Shown piece after piece: positions 57,079 to 64,000 of a DNA stretch of 64,000 nt. This DNA is from Mycobacterium kyogaense. GTDB taxonomy: Bacteria; Actinomycetota; Actinomycetes; Mycobacteriales; Mycobacteriaceae. The position numbers were made by a program, and so were the translations under genes. The stretch spans positions 45,454 to 109,453 of the forward strand of contig NZ_QJUA01000016.1 in the NCBI RefSeq assembly GCF_003254575.1. The letters run 5' to 3'. Positions within the stretch are counted from its first letter, which is position 1, and every line of letters begins with the position of its first letter. The notes beneath the pieces are model-generated. The model was not told the origin of the DNA. It saw nothing but the letters and a program-made list of their open reading frames with translations, and did not search any database.

Positions 57079-58780
57079 GGCCACCGAACGCGTACCCGAT
57101 ACCGAATCAGACACCGGCGCACCGCCGTCGCGACGACAGCGGATCGGCCGCGCCGTCCTGAGCCGGCTGCCGCAGCTGACCGTGGCGCTGCTCGGCGGTC
57201 TGATGCTGTGCCTCAGTTTCCCGCCGTTCGGCTGGTGGTTCCTCGCCTTCCTGGCCTTCGCGGGGTTGGGCTGGCTGCTGACCGTGCCCTCGGTGACCGC
57301 GAAAGGCGGGTTCGGCTACGGGCTGTTGTTCGGCCTGGCGTTCTACATCCCGCTGCTGCCCTGGATCAGCGGGCTGGTGGGGCCGGTGCCGTGGCTGGCG
57401 CTCAGCGCGGTCGAGGCGCTGTTCCCCGCGCTGTTCGGCCTCGTCGCCGTCCTGGTGCGCAGGGTGCCCGGCTGGCCCCTGTGGTTCGCCGGTCTGTGGT
57501 CGGCGCAGGAGTGGTTGAAGTCGACGGTGCCGTTCGGCGGATTCCCGTGGGGGGTGGTCGGTTACTCGCAGACGCAGAGTCCGGCGTTGCCGCTGGCGTA
57601 TTTCGGCGGCGCTCCGCTGGTGTCGTTCGGCGTCGCCCTGGTCGGCTTCGCTCTCGCAGCGCTGACGATCGAGGTGATCAGGTGGTGGCGCAGCGATCGC
57701 GCCGCGCGCGTCGCCGCGCCGCCTGCCGTGGTGCTGCCGGGCCTCTGCGTGGCCGTCGTGCTGCTGATCGCGGCACTGGCCTGGCCGCACGTGCGCACCT
57801 CCGGTGCCGGCGTCGGTGACGAACCACCGGTCACCGTCGCCGTGGTGCAGGGCAACGTGCCGCGGCTGGGTCTCGAGTTCAACGCCCAGCGGCGGGCGGT
57901 CCTCGACAACCACGTCGACGAGACGATTCGACTCGCCGATGACGTGCGGGCGGGTCGAGCGCCACAGCCGATGGTGGTGATCTGGCCGGAGAACTCCTCG
58001 GACATCGATCCGTTGGCCAACGCCGACGCCGCGAAGGAGATCTCCGCGGCGGCCGCCGCGATCCGGGCGCCGATCCTGGTGGGCGGCGTGCTCGCCGCAC
58101 CCGGTTACCGCCGCGACAACCCGGTGTCGACGAACTCGGTGATCGTGTGGAACCCCGACACCGGTCCCGCCGACCGCCACGACAAGCAGATCATCCAGCC
58201 GTTCGGCGAATACCTGCCGTGGCGCAGCTTCTTCAGCAAGCTCTCGTCCTACGCCGACCGTGCCGGCTACTTCGTGCCGGGACACGGTGACGGCGTGGTG
58301 CGGGCGGCAGGGGTGCCGATCGGTGTCACCACGTGCTGGGAAGTGATCTTCGACCGGGCCGCCCGGGAGGCGGTGCGCAGCGGAGCGCAGATGCTGGCCG
58401 TCCCCAGCAACAACGCGACGTTCGACGAGTCGATGAGCGAACAGCAACTCGCGTTCGCCCGGTTGCGGGCAGTCGAACACGAGCGCTACGTCGTGGTCTC
58501 CGGGACCACCGGGATCAGCGCTGTGATTTCGCCCGCAGGCCGCGAGCTCGCGCGCACACAGTTCTTCGAGCCGGCCTACCTGGACCAACAGGTCCGGCTG
58601 CGGACATCGCTGACCCCGGCGACCCGGTTCGGTCCCTACGTCGAGGCGCTGCTGGTGGGCATCGGCGTTGCAGGACTTCTCGCAGCCATGCTGCACAATG
58701 ATTTCTTCGTGGGCCGCTTCGGGCCACGAAGAACGACGCGTCGCACATCGACGTCCGAGAACGGCAAAGGAGCCGCATGA
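57071..58780 (+). CDS. lnt: Lnt, apolipoprotein N-acyltransferase
   Basis: 569 residues. Eight or so TM segments come first, then the nitrilase-like domain with catalytic Glu (WPENSSDID), Lys ([14 protein letters not shown]) and Cys (TTCWEVIFD). It adds the third acyl chain to lipoproteins such as LppK, SsuA and the Opu-type binding protein. In M. tuberculosis this domain is fused with the mannosyltransferase as Ppm1; here they are two genes with a four-base ATGA overlap. Confidence 0.92.
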   Translation: MAEATERVPDTESDTGAPPSRRQRIGRAVLSRLPQLTVALLGGLMLCLSFPPFGWWFLAFLAFAGLGWLLTVPSVTAKGGFGYGLLFGLAFYIPLLPWISGLVGPVPWLALSAVEALFPALFGLVAVLVRRVPGWPLWFAGLWSAQEWLKSTVPFGGFPWGVVGYSQTQSPALPLAYFGGAPLVSFGVALVGFALAALTIEVIRWWRSDRAARVAAPPAVVLPGLCVAVVLLIAALAWPHVRTSGAGVGDEPPVTVAVVQGNVPRLGLEFNAQRRAVLDNHVDETIRLADDVRAGRAPQPMVVIWPENSSDIDPLANADAAKEISAAAAAIRAPILVGGVLAAPGYRRDNPVSTNSVIVWNPDTGPADRHDKQIIQPFGEYLPWRSFFSKLSSYADRAGYFVPGHGDGVVRAAGVPIGVTTCWEVIFDRAAREAVRSGAQMLAVPSNNATFDESMSEQQLAFARLRAVEHERYVVVSGTTGISAVISPAGRELARTQFFEPAYLDQQVRLRTSLTPATRFGPYVEALLVGIGVAGLLAAMLHNDFFVGRFGPRRTTRRTSTSENGKGAA

Positions 58781-59574
58781 GCGTCCCCGGTAGTCCCGGT
58801 GGCCGGGAAGCCGGCCAGGAAGCTGTGGCGAAACCCAGCGCACGCACCCTCGTGATCATCCCGACCTACAACGAGCGCGACAACCTGCTCAAGATCGTCG
58901 GCCGGGTCACCGACGCGGCGCCGCAGGTCCACGTGCTGATCGTCGACGACGGCAGCCCGGACGGCACCGGCGCGCTGGCCGATGAGCTCGCGCTGGCCGA
59001 TCCGGACCGCGTCCATGTCATGCATCGCACCTCCAAGGACGGGTTGGGCGCGGCCTACCTCGCCGGCTTCGCATGGGGATTGAGCAGGCAGTACACCGTG
59101 CTGGTGGAGATGGACGCCGATGGCAGCCACGCTCCGGAGCAGCTGTACCGGTTGCTCGACGCGGTCGATGCGGGCGCCGATCTGGCGATCGGCTCGCGCT
59201 ACGTCGACGGTGGGGAAGTGCGCAACTGGCCGCGGCGCCGCATGGTGCTGTCGAAGACCGCCAACGGCTACTCCCGCATTCTGCTGGGCGTGGGCGTCCA
59301 CGACATCACCGCGGGCTACCGTGCCTATCGGCGCGAGGTGCTCGAGAAGATCGATCTCGCGGCCGTCGATTCCAAGGGCTATGGGTTCCAGGTGGATCTG
59401 ACCTGGCGTTCCATCAACGCCGGATTCACGGTCGTGGAAGTGCCGATCACGTTCACCGAACGCGAGCACGGCGTCTCGAAGATGGACGGTTCGACCATCC
59501 GCGAGGCCATCGTCAAGATCGCCCAGTGGGGCATGCGGGCCCGGCTGGACCGGGCCCGGGGCACCGCCCGCTGA
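58777..59574 (+). CDS. ppm1: Ppm1/Dpm1, polyprenol-monophosphomannose synthase
   Basis: 265 residues, GT2 glycosyltransferase. DDGSPDGT and MDADGSH (metal-binding DxD type) are in place, and the C-terminal part ([30 protein letters not shown]) is typical. Transfers mannose from GDP-mannose to polyprenol phosphate for lipomannan and lipoarabinomannan synthesis. Coupled to lnt by an ATGA overlap. Its stop meets the rbpA stop with no gap. Confidence 0.94.
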   Translation: MSVPGSPGGREAGQEAVAKPSARTLVIIPTYNERDNLLKIVGRVTDAAPQVHVLIVDDGSPDGTGALADELALADPDRVHVMHRTSKDGLGAAYLAGFAWGLSRQYTVLVEMDADGSHAPEQLYRLLDAVDAGADLAIGSRYVDGGEVRNWPRRRMVLSKTANGYSRILLGVGVHDITAGYRAYRREVLEKIDLAAVDSKGYGFQVDLTWRSINAGFTVVEVPITFTEREHGVSKMDGSTIREAIVKIAQWGMRARLDRARGTAR

Positions 59575-59910
59575 TCAGCCCCGACGGCGGGTCTTGATGA
59601 TCTCGAGGCGCTCCTTGAGGAGCTCCTCGAGTTCCTCCACCGAGCGCCGCTCGAGCAGCATGTCCCAGTGGGTGCGCGGCGGCTTCACCTTCTTGGGCTC
59701 CGGCACGTCACCTTCGATGAGCGTGCCCTCCATGCCGTTGCGGCACAGCCACGTACCGGGGATCTCGGCATCGTCGGCGAACGGAACGTCGAATTCCTCG
59801 CCGTTGTCCGTGCGGTAGCGGGCGACCTGACGCGGCGCCAAGTCGTGATTGCGGTCCGTCTCGTAGCTCACGGCTCCGAGGCGGCTGCCCCTCAAGACAC
59901 GATCAGCCAT
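59575..59910 (-). CDS. rbpA: RbpA, RNA polymerase-binding protein
   Basis: 111 residues from ATG 59910, with AGGAG upstream (minus strand, 59922-59918 region). It has the core RbpA domain (RYRTDNGEEFDVPFADDAEIPGTW), one Cys (WLCRNGMEG), the basic linker and the C-terminal sigma-interaction domain (THWDMLLERRSVEELEELLKERL). It stabilises RNA polymerase with sigma A and B. A GGAAC-N18-GTT promoter stands upstream. Confidence 0.96.
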   Translation of the reverse strand: MADRVLRGSRLGAVSYETDRNHDLAPRQVARYRTDNGEEFDVPFADDAEIPGTWLCRNGMEGTLIEGDVPEPKKVKPPRTHWDMLLERRSVEELEELLKERLEIIKTRRRG

Positions 59911-59948
59911 CGTCAACTCCTCTTCAGCGCTTTTGGTCCGGGGTATTC

Positions 59949-59975
59949 AACGCAGATCTCTTCCGCGGAGTTCCC
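59949..59975 (-). promoter_or_regulatory. ECF-type sigma promoter of rbpA
   Basis: On the minus strand GGGAAC (59975-59970) is followed by 18 bases and GTT (59951-59949), the SigR/SigH-like GGAAY-N18-GTT arrangement. Transcription near 59940 would leave a leader of about 30 bases. In Streptomyces rbpA is controlled by SigR. Confidence 0.55.
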
Positions 59976-60018
59976 GACTCGGCCCCCGATGATACCGGGA
60001 TCCGAGTATCGGTCGGTT

Positions 60019-60024
60019 TAGAGT
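60019..60024 (+). promoter_or_regulatory. -10 element of the small Cys-rich gene, leaderless pattern
   Basis: TAGAGT is followed by 6 bases and GTG 60031. Confidence 0.4.
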
Positions 60025-60030
60025 CGGCCC

Positions 60031-60393
60031 GTGACCGCCTCCCCGGACCGGCTGGCTCCCCCTCGCAGATCGCGCACGCGCCCGCAGATGTGCCGCTGGT
60101 GTGGCCGCGAAGTGGCCGACGCCGGGCTCGGTAGACGACGTCAGTACTGCCGGCAGTCCTGCCGTCAGCGGGCCTACGAGCAACGCGCCCTGGTGAAGGG
60201 GTCCGCGGTGGCCGAGGACGCGGTGGTCCTCAGCGCAGAGGAGGCTTCGGTCCTGTCCGACCGGGTCTATGAGGTGCGCTGCGCCGCTGAGGACATGGCG
60301 ACCGCTCTCGAGGAGGGCGCGGAGGCCAGTGAACTGCGTGAACTGTGTGACGCGGTGATGCGCGCGGCCCGTGCGGCCGACGGCTGGCGCTGA
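60031..60393 (+). CDS. Small Cys-rich zinc-binding-like protein (Rv2049c neighbourhood)
   Basis: 120 residues from GTG 60031. N-terminal part has two Cys pairs (MCRWCGR and YCRQSCRQRAYEQR), a possible zinc knuckle of the CxxC...CxxxC type, followed by an acidic helical C-terminal half. Function not recognised; nucleic-acid binding is possible. Divergent from rbpA. Confidence 0.7.
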   Translation: MTASPDRLAPPRRSRTRPQMCRWCGREVADAGLGRRRQYCRQSCRQRAYEQRALVKGSAVAEDAVVLSAEEASVLSDRVYEVRCAAEDMATALEEGAEASELRELCDAVMRAARAADGWR

Positions 60394-60480
60394 CCCGACT
60401 TCTGCGTCCTCACACGGAATTCGCTCACGCCGAATCAAACGCTTCATCGGCGGGGCGACCGGCCGTAACGTCGCCTGACC

Positions 60481-61287
60481 GTGACCAGTCCCGCCGATCT
60501 GGCCGTGCCGTCGGCCCCTACCGCCCCGCGCCCACGGGGTCAGCGCAGATGGGTGCTCATCCGGCTCGCCTCGCCGTTCGTGCTGTTGGCGCTGTGGCAG
60601 ATCGGCAGTGCGATCGGGCTCATTCCTCAGGACGTGCTACCTGCACCGTCGCTGATCGCCGAGGCGGGGGTCGAGCTGCTCAGAACCGGCCAGCTGGCAG
60701 ACGCCCTCGCCGTATCGGGGGTCAGGGTTGTCGAAGGCCTGCTTCTCGGCGGCGTGGTCGGCATCTCCCTCGGCATCGCCGTCGGCTTGTCGAAATGGTT
60801 CGAGGTCACCGTCGACCCGCCGATGCAGATGATCCGCGCATTGCCGCACCTGGGGTTGATCCCGCTGTTCATCGTGTGGTTCGGCATCGGTGAGCTACCC
60901 AAAGTGCTGCTCGTCGCGCTCGGGGTCAGCTTCCCGCTCTACCTCAACACCTTCTCTGCCATCCGCCAGGTCGATCCGAAGTTGCTCGAGACCGCGCAGG
61001 TGCTCGGCTTCTCGTTCTGGCAGAAGCTGCGCACGATCATCGTCCCGAGCGCGGCGCCTCAAGTTCTCGTCGGCCTTCGGCAATCGCTGGCGATCGCCTG
61101 GCTCACCCTGATCGTGGCCGAACAGATCAACGCGGACAAGGGAATCGGCTTCCTGATCATGAACGCGCGGGACTTCCTGCGGATCGACATCATCATCTTC
61201 GGTCTGATCATCTACGCCCTGCTGGGCATCGGTACCGACGCGCTGGTCCGCGCGCTCGAGAACAGGGCGGCGAGGTATCGGGGATGA
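60481..61287 (+). CDS. ssuC: SsuC-like sulfonate ABC transporter permease
   Basis: 268 residues with about six TM segments, an EAA-like motif (ETAQVLGFSFWQKLRTIIVPSAAP) and the GIGELPKVLL region typical of SsuC/TauC/NrtB permeases. GTG 60481; a TAACGT hexamer lies at 60466-60471, 9 bases before it. Overlaps ssuB by four bases. The SsuD-like gene downstream favours aliphatic sulfonates as substrates. Confidence 0.88.
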   Translation: MTSPADLAVPSAPTAPRPRGQRRWVLIRLASPFVLLALWQIGSAIGLIPQDVLPAPSLIAEAGVELLRTGQLADALAVSGVRVVEGLLLGGVVGISLGIAVGLSKWFEVTVDPPMQMIRALPHLGLIPLFIVWFGIGELPKVLLVALGVSFPLYLNTFSAIRQVDPKLLETAQVLGFSFWQKLRTIIVPSAAPQVLVGLRQSLAIAWLTLIVAEQINADKGIGFLIMNARDFLRIDIIIFGLIIYALLGIGTDALVRALENRAARYRG

Positions 61288-62036
61288 CGTTGACGTCTGA
61301 CACATCCAGCCGCGCGACCGGTCGACGTGCCGAGAGTGCCGGCGAATTACGCACCGTGAACAAGTGGTACGGCTCTCGCCACGTGCTGACCGACCTGTCC
61401 GTGCGCATCGGCCACGGCGAGATCGTCGCGCTGATCGGCCGCAGCGGCTCGGGCAAATCGACCGTGCTGCGAGTGCTCGCCGGATTGTCGAGCGATCACA
61501 CCGGCGACCGCGCCGTCGCCGGCGCGCCGGCGGTGGCCTTCCAGGAGCCGCGATTGTTCCCATGGCGCGACGTACGCACCAACGTCGCCTATGGGTTGAC
61601 CCGGACCCGGTTGCCGAAGGCCGAGGTGCTCACCAGGGCCGAACAGGCGCTGGCTGACGTGGGCCTGGCCGATCGCGCCGCGGCGTGGCCGTCGACCCTG
61701 TCCGGCGGTCAGGCGCAACGGGTGTCGCTCGCCCGGGCGCTCGTCGCCGAACCGCAACTCCTGCTCCTCGACGAGCCGTTCGGGGCGCTCGACGCGCTGA
61801 CCCGGCTCTCGATGCGCGCCCTGCTGCTCGACCTGTGGCGTCGACACGGCTTCGGCGTGCTGCTGGTGACCCATGATGTCGACGAGGCGGTCGCGCTGGC
61901 CGACCGCGTACTCGTGCTGGAGGACGGCGCGATCGTGCACACCCTCGACATCCCCGATCCGCGGCGGGTGCCCGGCGAAGGCCACACCGACCGCTACCGC
62001 GCCGAGCTGCTCGACACGCTCGGCGTGCAGTCCTGA
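61284..62036 (+). CDS. ssuB: SsuB-like ABC transporter ATP-binding protein
   Basis: 250 residues. Walker A GRSGSGKST, signature LSGGQAQR, Walker B LLLLDEP and H-loop VTHDVDE. ATG 61284 overlaps the ssuC stop (ATGA). No regulatory domain beyond the ATPase core. Confidence 0.88.
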   Translation: MTLTSDTSSRATGRRAESAGELRTVNKWYGSRHVLTDLSVRIGHGEIVALIGRSGSGKSTVLRVLAGLSSDHTGDRAVAGAPAVAFQEPRLFPWRDVRTNVAYGLTRTRLPKAEVLTRAEQALADVGLADRAAAWPSTLSGGQAQRVSLARALVAEPQLLLLDEPFGALDALTRLSMRALLLDLWRRHGFGVLLVTHDVDEAVALADRVLVLEDGAIVHTLDIPDPRRVPGEGHTDRYRAELLDTLGVQS

Positions 62037-62059
62037 CCATCGTCGACGAGAGGGCCCTC

Positions 62060-63076
62060 ATGTCCAGGGTTGTTGCTGTGATCGCGGCCGTGAGCCTGTT
62101 GCTGGCGGGTTGCGTTTCGCGCCAGGAGGTCTCGGGCGCGCAGGAGGCTCCGGAGACGGTACCGCTGTCGGAGTTGGCAGGGCTGACGTTGCAGGTGGGC
62201 GATCAGAAGGGTGGCACTGAGTCCCTGCTGCGCGCCGCAGGTGCGCTCGACGGCCTGCCCTATCGAATCGCGTTCTCGACGTTCACCTCCGGGCCACCGC
62301 AGATCGAGGCCGCGACGGCGGGCAAGATCGACTTCGCGATCACCGGCAACACCCCGCCGATCTTCGGTGCGGCAGCGGGGGCGAAGGTCAAGGTCGTCTC
62401 CGCCTACGACGGTGGCGGCAACGGCGATCAGGTTCTGGTGCACCAGGATTCGCCGATCACCTCGATCTCCGATCTGCGTGGCAAACGGATCGCCGTGGGG
62501 AAGGGCAGCTCGGCGCACGGGCACATCCTCGCGCAGCTCGAGAAGGCGGGACTGACCCCGGACGACGTCACGCTGGTGTTCCTGCAACCGGCCGACGCGC
62601 TGTCCGCGTTCTCGCAGCGCCAAGCCGATGCGTGGGCGATCTGGGACCCCTACACCGCGCAGACTGCTGCGCAGCTGCCTGTGCGCTCGATCGGGCAGGC
62701 CCGCGACGTCACCAACGGCTACTGGTTCGGGGTGGCATCGGATCAGGCGCTGGCCGACCCCAAGCGCAACACCGCGCTCGCGGACCTACTGGTCCGGTTC
62801 GAGAAAGCCGCGCGGTGGGCTCAGGACCATCGCGAGCAGTGGGCCAGCAGTTACGCCCAGGCCGTCGGGCTGAGCCCCGAGGTGGCGACGGTGTCGCAGT
62901 CCCGCAGCCTGCGGTTGCCGACCGAACTCGACGACGACGTGGTGGCCTCCGAGCAGAAGATCGCCGACCTGTTCGCCAAATCGGGTCAGATCGCCTCTCC
63001 GGCACCGGAATTCGACAAGTGGGTGGACCGTCGCTACAACGACGTGCTGCGCCCCTTGCTCGCCGCGACAAGTTAG
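62060..63076 (+). CDS. ssuA: SsuA-like sulfonate-binding lipoprotein
   Basis: 338 residues. Lipoprotein signal with lipobox LLAGC (Cys18), then a periplasmic-binding fold (LQVGDQKGGTESLLRAAG; FAITGNTPPIFGAAAGAKVKVV). It is extracellularly anchored as in Gram-positive bacteria. Separated from ssuB by a 23-base gap with GAGAGGGC before ATG 62060. Confidence 0.88.
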   Translation: MSRVVAVIAAVSLLLAGCVSRQEVSGAQEAPETVPLSELAGLTLQVGDQKGGTESLLRAAGALDGLPYRIAFSTFTSGPPQIEAATAGKIDFAITGNTPPIFGAAAGAKVKVVSAYDGGGNGDQVLVHQDSPITSISDLRGKRIAVGKGSSAHGHILAQLEKAGLTPDDVTLVFLQPADALSAFSQRQADAWAIWDPYTAQTAAQLPVRSIGQARDVTNGYWFGVASDQALADPKRNTALADLLVRFEKAARWAQDHREQWASSYAQAVGLSPEVATVSQSRSLRLPTELDDDVVASEQKIADLFAKSGQIASPAPEFDKWVDRRYNDVLRPLLAATS

Positions 63077-63082
63077 GAATCC

Positions 63083-64000
63083 ATGCCTTCTGCGAAGTTC
63101 TTCTGGTTCCTGCCCACCAACGGGGACAGTCGCTCCATCGTCGGCGCGTCTCACGCATCGTCGCATCACACGGTGCCGCCCGGCTATCGGCCACCCACGC
63201 GGCGTTACCTCGCCGAGGTCGCACGGGCGGCCGACCGGCTCGGCTACGAAGGCGTGCTGACCCCGACCGGCACCTGGTGTGAGGACGCCTGGCTCACGGC
63301 GTCGGCGCTGCTCGCCGAAACCGAACGCCTCAAGTTCCTCGTGGCGTTCCGTCCCGGGCTGATCCCACCCACACTGGCCGCCCAGCAGACGGCAACGCTG
63401 CAGCGGTATTCCGAAGGCCGCGTACTGCTCAACATCGTCAGCGGCGGAGACGATCGGGAGCAGCGCCGCTTCGGAGACTGGCTCGACCATGATCAGCGCT
63501 ACACGCGCACCGGTGAGTTCCTGCACATCGTGACGTCGATCTGGCGGCAAGAGCACCTGGATTTCTCGGGTGCCCACTACGAGGTCGCCGACGCGCGGGT
63601 GTCCGCACCGCCGGATCCGTTGCCGCAGATCTACTTCGGGGGCTCGTCGGCGGCGGCACTGCCGATCGCGGCCGAGTACGTCGACGTGTACCTGACGTGG
63701 GGTGAGCCGCCGCAGGACGCGGCCGCCAAGATCGCGAAGGTGCGGGCGCTGGCCGAAGAGCGCGGCCGCCGGGTGCGCTTCGGTATTCGGCTGCACACCA
63801 TCAGCCGAGACACCTCGGAGGCGGCGTGGGCGGTCGCCGATGACCTGCTCGCCCAGCTGAGCCCCGAACAGATCGCCAATGCCACGGCGCTGCATGCGAA
63901 GTCCGAATCCGAGGGCCAGCGCCGCATGACTGCGCTGCACGGCGGGCGCATCGACCAGCTCGAGATCTATCCGAACCTGTGGGCGGGGGTGGGTCTGGTG
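63083..64000 (+). CDS. ssuD: SsuD-like FMNH2-dependent alkanesulfonate monooxygenase, 3' truncated
   Basis: 306 codons are present from ATG 63083 and the frame is open at the window end; full-length SsuD is about 380 residues. Luciferase-like TIM barrel: FFWFLPTNGD opening, TPTGTWCEDAW, LNIVSGGDDREQRRFGDWLDHDQRYTRTGEF and PQIYFGGSSAAAL, which are SsuD hallmarks. It cleaves alkanesulfonates to aldehyde and sulfite using reduced FMN from a partner reductase. TAGGAA precedes the start. Confidence 0.92.
   Translation, partial: MPSAKFFWFLPTNGDSRSIVGASHASSHHTVPPGYRPPTRRYLAEVARAADRLGYEGVLTPTGTWCEDAWLTASALLAETERLKFLVAFRPGLIPPTLAAQQTATLQRYSEGRVLLNIVSGGDDREQRRFGDWLDHDQRYTRTGEFLHIVTSIWRQEHLDFSGAHYEVADARVSAPPDPLPQIYFGGSSAAALPIAAEYVDVYLTWGEPPQDAAAKIAKVRALAEERGRRVRFGIRLHTISRDTSEAAWAVADDLLAQLSPEQIANATALHAKSESEGQRRMTALHGGRIDQLEIYPNLWAGVGLV

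Overview
The window is high-GC actinobacterial chromosome, almost certainly from a fast-growing Mycolicibacterium/Mycobacterium. It carries a complete Pup-proteasome system (mpa, dop, pup, prcB, prcA, pafA, pafB, pafC), a co-located tatA-tatC-helY block, an aerobic cobalamin block and rbpA. Gene order follows M. tuberculosis Rv2119 to Rv2049c, recalled from memory and read in the opposite direction, with several insertions and losses. About 60 protein genes are densely packed, often with 4-base ATGA/GTGA start-stop overlaps. I see no rRNA, tRNA, insertion sequence, prophage or CRISPR array, and no gene-free stretch above 300 bases.

Layout. 1-2940: end of a flavin disulfide-reductase-like gene, then a TetR regulator and an R2lox Mn/Fe oxidase behind a promoter with two stacked inverted repeats. 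2947-6039: an F420/flavin split-barrel protein, a thioesterase-like protein, a RecB-type nuclease and the tRNA m1A58 methyltransferase. 6043-15935: DUF503 protein, two MTB12-domain exported proteins, mpa, three minus-strand genes (two paralogous membrane proteins and an Rv2114-like protein), then dop-pup-prcB-prcA. 16028-22425: a four-gene operon (aldehyde dehydrogenase, APC permease, GMC oxidoreductase, cNMP/CBS/nucleotidyltransferase protein) lying inside the proteasome region. 22431-27534: LCP-family cell-wall ligase, MgtE, a DUF1023 hydrolase and a WXG100-like protein. 27638-36488: pafA, a methyltransferase, pafB-pafC, tatA, tatC, helY and a DUF4333-type membrane protein. 36511-39928: 5'-3' exonuclease, M24 peptidase, F420-dependent biliverdin reductase, SDR. 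39958-45496 and 50542-54120: cobL, cobIJ, cobH, cobG and cobN, interrupted by a phosphotransferase-family gene, a TauD/AtsK-type dioxygenase and an Opu-type osmolyte ABC transporter. 54154-60393: two tandem split-barrel proteins, FxsA, an amidohydrolase, lnt and ppm1 as separate genes, rbpA and a small Cys-rich protein. 60481-64000: ssuC-ssuB-ssuA-ssuD, the last gene cut by the window end.

How the parts fit. Dop deamidates Pup, PafA ligates it to target lysines, Mpa unfolds pupylated proteins into the PrcAB core, and Dop also removes Pup. PafBC is the DNA-damage transcription activator encoded next to pafA. The oxidase operon and the Opu transporter together suggest choline or related osmolyte uptake and oxidation. 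The AtsK-like dioxygenase and Ssu genes suggest sulfur scavenging from sulfate esters and sulfonates.

Regulation read from sequence. Many genes have a TANNNT hexamer 6-8 bases before the start codon and no Shine-Dalgarno, the pattern of leaderless mycobacterial mRNAs. There is one perfect and one near-perfect CRP-type site (TGTGA-N6-TCACA), an ECF-type GGAAC-N18-GTT promoter before rbpA, a strong hairpin between tatA and tatC, and a 19-bp perfect stem between the exonuclease and the M24 peptidase.

The most interesting lead is the aldehyde dehydrogenase/permease/GMC/DUF294 operon, in which a signalling protein is translationally coupled to a transport-oxidation unit. Most of the rest is conserved mycobacterial core genome.
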